From positions 14,735 to 78,734 of the forward strand of contig DASZAN010000024.1 of assembly GCA_035945115.1 (NCBI GenBank): a stretch of DNA of 64,000 nt. Reading direction: 5' to 3'. This document shows positions 60,378 through 64,000 of the stretch, piece after piece (position 1 is the stretch's first letter; every line of letters starts with the position of its first letter). The notes beneath the pieces were generated by a model that did no database searches, was not told where the DNA came from, and saw nothing but the letters and a program-made list of their open reading frames with translations. The position numbers and the translations under genes were made by a program. The stretch comes from DAHUYF01 sp035945115 (GTDB lineage Bacteria > Pseudomonadota > Alphaproteobacteria > ATCC43930 > CGMCC-115725).

Positions 60378-60544
60378 GGCACGCTCGCATTCCGCCTTCG
60401 GGCGATGAAAAAAATCGAGTTCGGCAAAAAATCTTCACCATGTTAACCATTTGTTGAGAAACTCAGGCCTATTCTTTTCATGCGGTGCGAGGCCGGTCCT
60501 CCGGTGCGCATTGCAAGTCCTTCGGGCTTTTCCTCCCTGAACTT

Positions 60545-60576
60545 GGGCCGCATTTCGATGCGGCCCTTTTTCTTTT
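60545..60576 (+). terminator. intrinsic terminator with TTCG tetraloop
   Basis: Perfect 9-bp stem GGGCCGCAT / ATGCGGCCC closed by a TTCG loop and followed by TTTTTCTTTT. It ends the amiC transcript, 168 bp after the stop. Confidence 0.9.
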
Positions 60577-60649
60577 CCGGATCGGCGCCGGTGGCGCGCC
60601 GTCCTGTATTGGGCGACTTAGCGGCTAGTCTAGACCGAAACGGGCCGTC

Positions 60650-61031
60650 GCACCCGGCGGTTTTTCCTCCAAGCAGCGTCCCTGGGGACGCCTCGCTGTA
60701 CAAGGAGGGCAGCACCGGCGGCTCAACGAGCACGAGCCCCGGCGCCAGCAGTACCACCGGAACTAGCGGCGCGATGAAGAACAGCCGCACGGATTGCGGT
60801 CCGGGCAGCGCCACGGCGATGAAGGGCCCGTCGGGGTCGACGAGTCCACCACTGGCTCAGGCTCGACTGGCCCGAGCGCCAGCGGCTCGTCGACGAGCCC
60901 GAGCGCGAATTCCAGCGGCAGCCACACCAGCGGCTCGCACACCGCGATGAACGATTGCGCCCGGCGGTTCCACGTCGGGGAGCAGCTCGCCAAGCTCCAG
61001 CAGCAGCGGCGCCAGCGGGATCAAGAAGTAA
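60650..61031 (+). pseudogene. Gly/Ser/Thr-rich low-complexity gene with two compensating frame changes
   Basis: Reading in one frame gives EGSTGGSTSTSPGASSTTGT and then SGAMKNSRTDC...MKGPSGSTS. At about 60845 sense switches to the other frame (TTGSGSTGPSASGSSTSPSA and NSSGSHTSGSHTAMNDC), and at about 60960 it returns to the first frame (APGGSTSGSSSPSSSSSGAS and GIKK, stop at 61029). The composition is continuous across both switches, so this was one gene; either it is broken or the assembly has two indels in a repetitive region. The start is unclear; bounds at the left are approximate. Confidence 0.4.
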
Positions 61032-61127
61032 CTCGACCCTTTCGCGAACAAGTCGAGGGAGCCCCGCCCATCGTGCGAGGCTCTTTCTTTGGCGTGCTAT
61101 CATCAGAACGGATTGCCAGGGGCAACG

Positions 61128-61397
61128 ATGATGGCACGGTTCGCATTCGTCCTCCTCACCAGCACGCTGGTTGGCGGATGCAGTCTCGTCACCATCGCCG
61201 ACCGTTACGGCAACGAGTACGGCGGCTGGTACAATCACGGCGCCAGCTTTGCCTGGCAGCGCGACCTCTGCGAAAGCGAGATGGAAAAACAGAGCGTTCC
61301 GGCACCGGCGCGCAAACTCGCGATGCGCTGCTGCATGCGGGATCACGGCGTGCCGGTCGCTCCGCTGCCGCGATGCGAGGCATCGAGGGACGGCTGA
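61128..61397 (+). CDS. small lipoprotein, unknown function
   Basis: 89 residues. MMARFAFVLLTSTLVGGCSL contains a lipobox LVGGC. The mature part has four cysteines (DLCESEMEKQ, MRCCMRDHG, LPRCEAS), probably forming disulfides in the periplasm. CAGGGGCAACG precedes a double ATG (61128, 61131). It ends 12 bp before the tRNA-Thr 3' end. Family not recognised. Confidence 0.65.
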   Translation: MMARFAFVLLTSTLVGGCSLVTIADRYGNEYGGWYNHGASFAWQRDLCESEMEKQSVPAPARKLAMRCCMRDHGVPVAPLPRCEASRDG

Positions 61398-61409
61398 GCT
61401 CGATCGGAA

Positions 61410-61484
<75 letters not shown>

Positions 61485-61568
61485 AAGCCCATATAATTCC
61501 TTGCTTTTCTCAACGACCCGACTCTAGATTTTAATGGCATGTGAGGATTTTTGTGAGGAGCGGGTCGC

Positions 61569-62591
61569 GTGACAGTGTACAAACGTGAGGGGTCTCCCAA
61601 CTGGTTGATCGAATTCCAATACCTTGGCCACCACGTGCGCCGCTCGGCCGGCACTTCGTTGAAGTCAGAGGCGAAGGCGCTCGAACAGAAGTGGCGCCAG
61701 GAGATATATGATCGGGTGAAGCTTGGCAAGGCGCCGACGATCACCCTCGGCGAGGCGGCCGCCAGATACTACGAAACGACATTGAAGCCTGGAGGCAAGC
61801 CCGCGACACTGGTGCGCGACCTCGGGTACCTCAAGCAAATCAAGGACGCCTTCGGGGCTGATCGCCGGCTCAGCGACATTAGCCAGGGCGAAGTCGCGAA
61901 GTGGCGAGATGAGCTGGTGACCAAACGGCGCCTCGCGCCAGCGTCGGCGAACCGGATGTACGCCGTACTGCGGGCGATCGTGAACAAAGCGCGCGATGAA
62001 TGGCAGGTCGAGGCGCCGAGCTGGACGCTTCGGCAATTGGCGACCGACAATACGCGGGTCCGCTACCTCAACGACATCGAAGAGACAAAGTTGCTGCTGG
62101 CGTTACCGCCGCATGTCCGCGACTTCATCACAATTGCGATGGACAGTGGTGGCCGTAAGAGCGAGCTTGCGGCGTTGACCTGGGACAAGATCGAATGGGG
62201 CAAGGAGCGGGCCATCTTACTGCTCCCGGCATCGGATACGAAGAGCGGCAAGGCACGCCGTGTCCCGCTGACCAAGCGGTCGACAGAGATTCTGAAGCGG
62301 CTTCGTCTGGATCATCCCAATGCCGCACGGGTATTTCTTTATGAGCGAGCCAGGGAGACAAGGGATCTGGGCAACGTCCGAAAGCCATTTGAGACCGCGT
62401 GTAAACGAGCAGGGATCGTCGACTTCCATATCCACGATTGCCGGCACCACTTCGCTTCCCGTCTCGCGCAGCGTGGTGCCACTCTCCAGGCGATCAAGGA
62501 ACTGATGGGGCACGCCTCAATCGAAATGACGTTGCGCTATGCCCACCTATGTCGGTCTAACCTTGATCGTGCCGTCGCGCTGCTCGACTAA
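61569..62591 (+). CDS. tyrosine recombinase/phage integrase
   Basis: 340 residues from a GTG. N-terminal arm-binding strands (MTVYKREGSPNWLIEFQYLG), core-binding SAM-like domain to residue ~165, and catalytic residues: arginine in AMDSGGRKSELAALTWDKI, lysine in SDTKSGKARRVPLTK, H-x-x-R in IHDCRHHFASRL, histidine in ELMGHASIEMTLRYAH and the tyrosine nucleophile in that last segment. It lies 85 bp from the 5' end of tRNA-Thr. It probably drives integration of an element at or near that tRNA. Confidence 0.92.
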   Translation: MTVYKREGSPNWLIEFQYLGHHVRRSAGTSLKSEAKALEQKWRQEIYDRVKLGKAPTITLGEAAARYYETTLKPGGKPATLVRDLGYLKQIKDAFGADRRLSDISQGEVAKWRDELVTKRRLAPASANRMYAVLRAIVNKARDEWQVEAPSWTLRQLATDNTRVRYLNDIEETKLLLALPPHVRDFITIAMDSGGRKSELAALTWDKIEWGKERAILLLPASDTKSGKARRVPLTKRSTEILKRLRLDHPNAARVFLYERARETRDLGNVRKPFETACKRAGIVDFHIHDCRHHFASRLAQRGATLQAIKELMGHASIEMTLRYAHLCRSNLDRAVALLD

Positions 62592-63066
62592 TTCTGCCTT
62601 TTGGCGACGCAACCAAGTCTCGAAATCGAACGCGGTATCGATCGTCGGCGCGGGCGTGGCTTTCCGGCGAGAAAGGGGCAAAGGAGACACCGGAAATCAG
62701 AAGGTCACAATCGCCTTCATTTACGCTCCAGCGCGCTTTTGTGCGCTTGCTGTGTGAAACAGGAGCAAATCGGGACAGCAGTCGGTCGATGCTCGGCGTC
62801 GATCGCCGGCGAAGAGAGCTGCGTTGTGGAAGCCCACTAACTCCAAAGCCGGCGTTCGTGTCCCAGATAATTACCCAGCCCCAGTCGTTGGAAACACTTC
62901 CGAAGGCATGAGCGCAACGTTGGTGCGCCGCTCGCCTCGATCGAAGCTGCCTAAGCGCCCCGCGACACGCCGAAGGTAAAGGAGCTGCCAAGATTGGAGG
63001 CAATGACACCTGCGGGACGAAAACAGCCCAGCTGCCGCCGCTAGGACGACGCTATTGCCTGAACTA
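62592..63066. other. 475-bp stretch with nothing recognisable
   Basis: No coding frame with a ribosome site and sensible composition is visible, and no tRNA-Thr 3' end repeat was found here. It is presumably part of the element carried by the integrase. Confidence 0.5.
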
Positions 63067-63261
63067 TCATTCATTGCATGGCCGTGCAAACGGGCAAGTC
63101 TGGCAGCGCCGAGGGGCAGCGAGGCTCTGATTGAGGCAGGTTGCCCTGCAGTCGCACTCGTCGGCGAAATCCCGAATCAGGGCGGCGTCCTTGGACCGCA
63201 GCGTGTTGGCTATACGGCGGGCGGTTTCACCGCGTCTCGCCCATCGACTTGCAAGAGGCAT
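63067..63261 (-). CDS. small helical protein, unknown function
   Basis: 64 residues, MPLASRWARRGETARRIANT and further IRDFADECDCRATCLNQSL. The spacing W...A-R-x-I-A...I-x-x-F-A-D-E-C-D resembles the two-helix small proteins elsewhere in this window. GCGGAG lies 6 bp ahead of the ATG at 63261; a TTG at 63279 would add 6 residues. No function known. Confidence 0.45.
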   Translation of the reverse strand: MPLASRWARRGETARRIANTLRSKDAALIRDFADECDCRATCLNQSLAAPRRCQTCPFARPCNE

Positions 63262-63404
63262 ATGGTTCTCCGCGATCAAAGAGTCGCTCGCGCGGCGTTA
63301 GAGGCTGGACTCTTACAGGCGCGGCTTCAGATGGCGCATTGATCTACCGCAAATATGGTAAACGGTTGCTCTGACTAGGGCAGGAACATCGCGGCAATGG
63401 AAGG

Positions 63405-63441
63405 CCGCGAGATGCTTGCGCGCCCGCGAGATGCTTGCGCG
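63405..63441. repeat. 19-bp tandem direct repeat, two copies
   Basis: CCGCGAGATGCTTGCGCG occurs twice (63405-63422 and 63424-63441) with a period of 19 bp, in non-coding DNA. Function unknown. Confidence 0.5.
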
Positions 63442-63521
63442 TACACGCCCCATCCGCGTTACAGACCTCGCCGCGCGTTGAGGAGGAGACCGACTTAAGC
63501 CCGCCATGCGCGGAGCTCTTC

Positions 63522-63695
63522 CTAGGACGACGCCTTCTTGCTGCTCGAATCGCGTTCGATCTGTTCGGCTCGCTCCGCAAGTTTGAGCGCGCGCGAGGCC
63601 AACCCTCTCTTGACTTCTGTGTTCTCTTCCTTCCGGGCCGCTTCGCGTGAGCGACGGCTTTCCTCTCGAAGTTCGGCTGGCGTCGGATCAACCAT
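63522..63695 (-). CDS. small charged helical protein
   Basis: 57 residues, MVDPTPAELREESRRSREAA then KEENTEVKRGLASRALKLAE, RAEQIERDSSSKKASS. It is a single long amphipathic or coiled-coil helix rich in R, E and K. The start at 63695 is behind GAGAGAC; the open frame runs to 63761. Similar small proteins are common in rhizobia. Function unknown. Confidence 0.5.
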   Translation of the reverse strand: MVDPTPAELREESRRSREAARKEENTEVKRGLASRALKLAERAEQIERDSSSKKASS

Positions 63696-63795
63696 TGCAC
63701 TTGTCTCTCGGCTGTAAGCTTCATTCAGCGTCGGCGAGCGGTCAAGGATGACGTGGATCAACGACCCGAAGAGGCTAGGCCGTCATTGTGCTGTC

Positions 63796-63975
63796 ATGGG
63801 GTTGGATGTTTCATTTTTGCGACAGCGCGCGGCTAGGTATCGCCGACTAGCCGCTGAAGCTGTCGACCCCGATGTCTCGGACAGCTATCGGCTCCTAGCC
63901 GAGATAGACGAACAGGAAGCCGAACGGATTGAAGAACAGGCGCGGTGCTATCCGCCGCTCAAAGCTCAAAAGTAA
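63796..63975 (+). CDS. small helical protein, unknown function
   Basis: 59 residues, MGLDVSFLRQRAARYRRLAA followed by EAVDPDVSDSYRLLAEIDEQ, EAERIEEQARC. The pattern A-x-Y-R-x-L-A...D-P-x-x...Y-x-x-L-A-E-I is the two-helix design seen near 12.1 kb. An ATG at 63748 extends it by 16 residues. Function unknown. Confidence 0.5.
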   Translation: MGLDVSFLRQRAARYRRLAAEAVDPDVSDSYRLLAEIDEQEAERIEEQARCYPPLKAQK

Positions 63976-64000
63976 GCGGCACTGAAAATTAGCTTGTGAC

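Larger units (their letters stand above)
60378..61127. other. 750-bp region between amiC and a small lipoprotein
   Basis: Contains an intrinsic terminator and a Gly/Ser-rich coding stretch with frame changes, both listed separately. Nothing else is recognisable. Confidence 0.5.

Noticed and set aside
62557..63009. 150-codon open frame on the minus strand after the integrase
   Set aside because: It starts inside no conserved context, lacks a ribosome site and has shadow-like Arg/Ser composition.

Overview
The window is a GC-rich chromosomal segment from an alphaproteobacterium, probably of Hyphomicrobiales (Rhizobiales) type. Three things point there: a SAM-II riboswitch ahead of metZ, GcrA-like and DUF6456-type prophage proteins, and the order polyprenyl synthetase / DUF2007 / TrmN6-like methyltransferase / S49 peptidase / glyQ / glyS / ppdK, which I recall from that order. 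The taxonomic call is inference from content, not from a search. GTG and TTG starts, and ATGA/TGATG/GTGA stop-start overlaps, are frequent.

Region 1 (1-9.5 kb) is a catabolic block. It holds an NDP-forming acyl-CoA synthetase cut by the window edge, an acyl-CoA dehydrogenase and an enoyl-CoA hydratase on the minus strand. Divergent from these are a Rieske oxygenase, a D-2-hydroxyacid dehydrogenase and a GntR/FCD regulator, with a near-palindromic operator candidate in the divergent promoter region. An SDR, a phytanoyl-CoA-dioxygenase-like enzyme, a family-2 glycosyltransferase and an NHL-repeat protein follow. Region 2 (9.5-10.7 kb) is decayed DNA: a 41-nt repeat also found near 5.6 kb, a perfect 32-bp palindrome, an IS21 istA scrap and a tRNA-Glu relic.

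Region 3 (10.7-30.2 kb) carries hisC, two very small proteins, a solute-binding protein, an FAD oxidoreductase, a type II haloacid dehalogenase and metZ under SAM-II control. After these come an SDR, a thiolase and a MaoC hydratase, then a NitT/TauT-type ABC importer (permease, ATPase, binding protein). A copper-handling cluster follows (DUF2946, periplasmic/outer-membrane protein, CopC, CopD, cytochrome c), in which CopD and the cytochrome look like one protein broken by a frameshift. A PAS protein, an acyl-CoA synthetase, another SDR and RlpA end the region.

Region 4 (30.2-40.5 kb) is a dispersed prophage remnant: an S24-type repressor, a GcrA-like protein, a DUF6456 protein, small and large terminase subunits, two tiny membrane proteins and a lipoprotein. 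No portal, capsid or tail gene was seen. A probable PD-(D/E)XK toxin with an NTF2-fold immunity protein sits inside it, as do a VOC protein and a cytochrome c / sorbosone-dehydrogenase pair. This toxin-immunity pair is the most interesting candidate system in the window. A tRNA-Pro marks the boundary.

Region 5 (40.5-60.4 kb) is core genome: ispB, DUF2007, a methyltransferase, an S49 peptidase, glyQS, ppdK, meaB, ygfZ, a GT9/GT4/asnB glycan operon, pyrC, an SCP2-type thiolase, an AcuI-like reductase and a Tat-exported amidase. Region 6 (60.4-64 kb) is accessory again: a Gly/Ser-rich frame that is twice shifted, a small lipoprotein, tRNA-Thr next to a tyrosine integrase, about 0.5 kb with nothing recognisable, and three tiny helical proteins.
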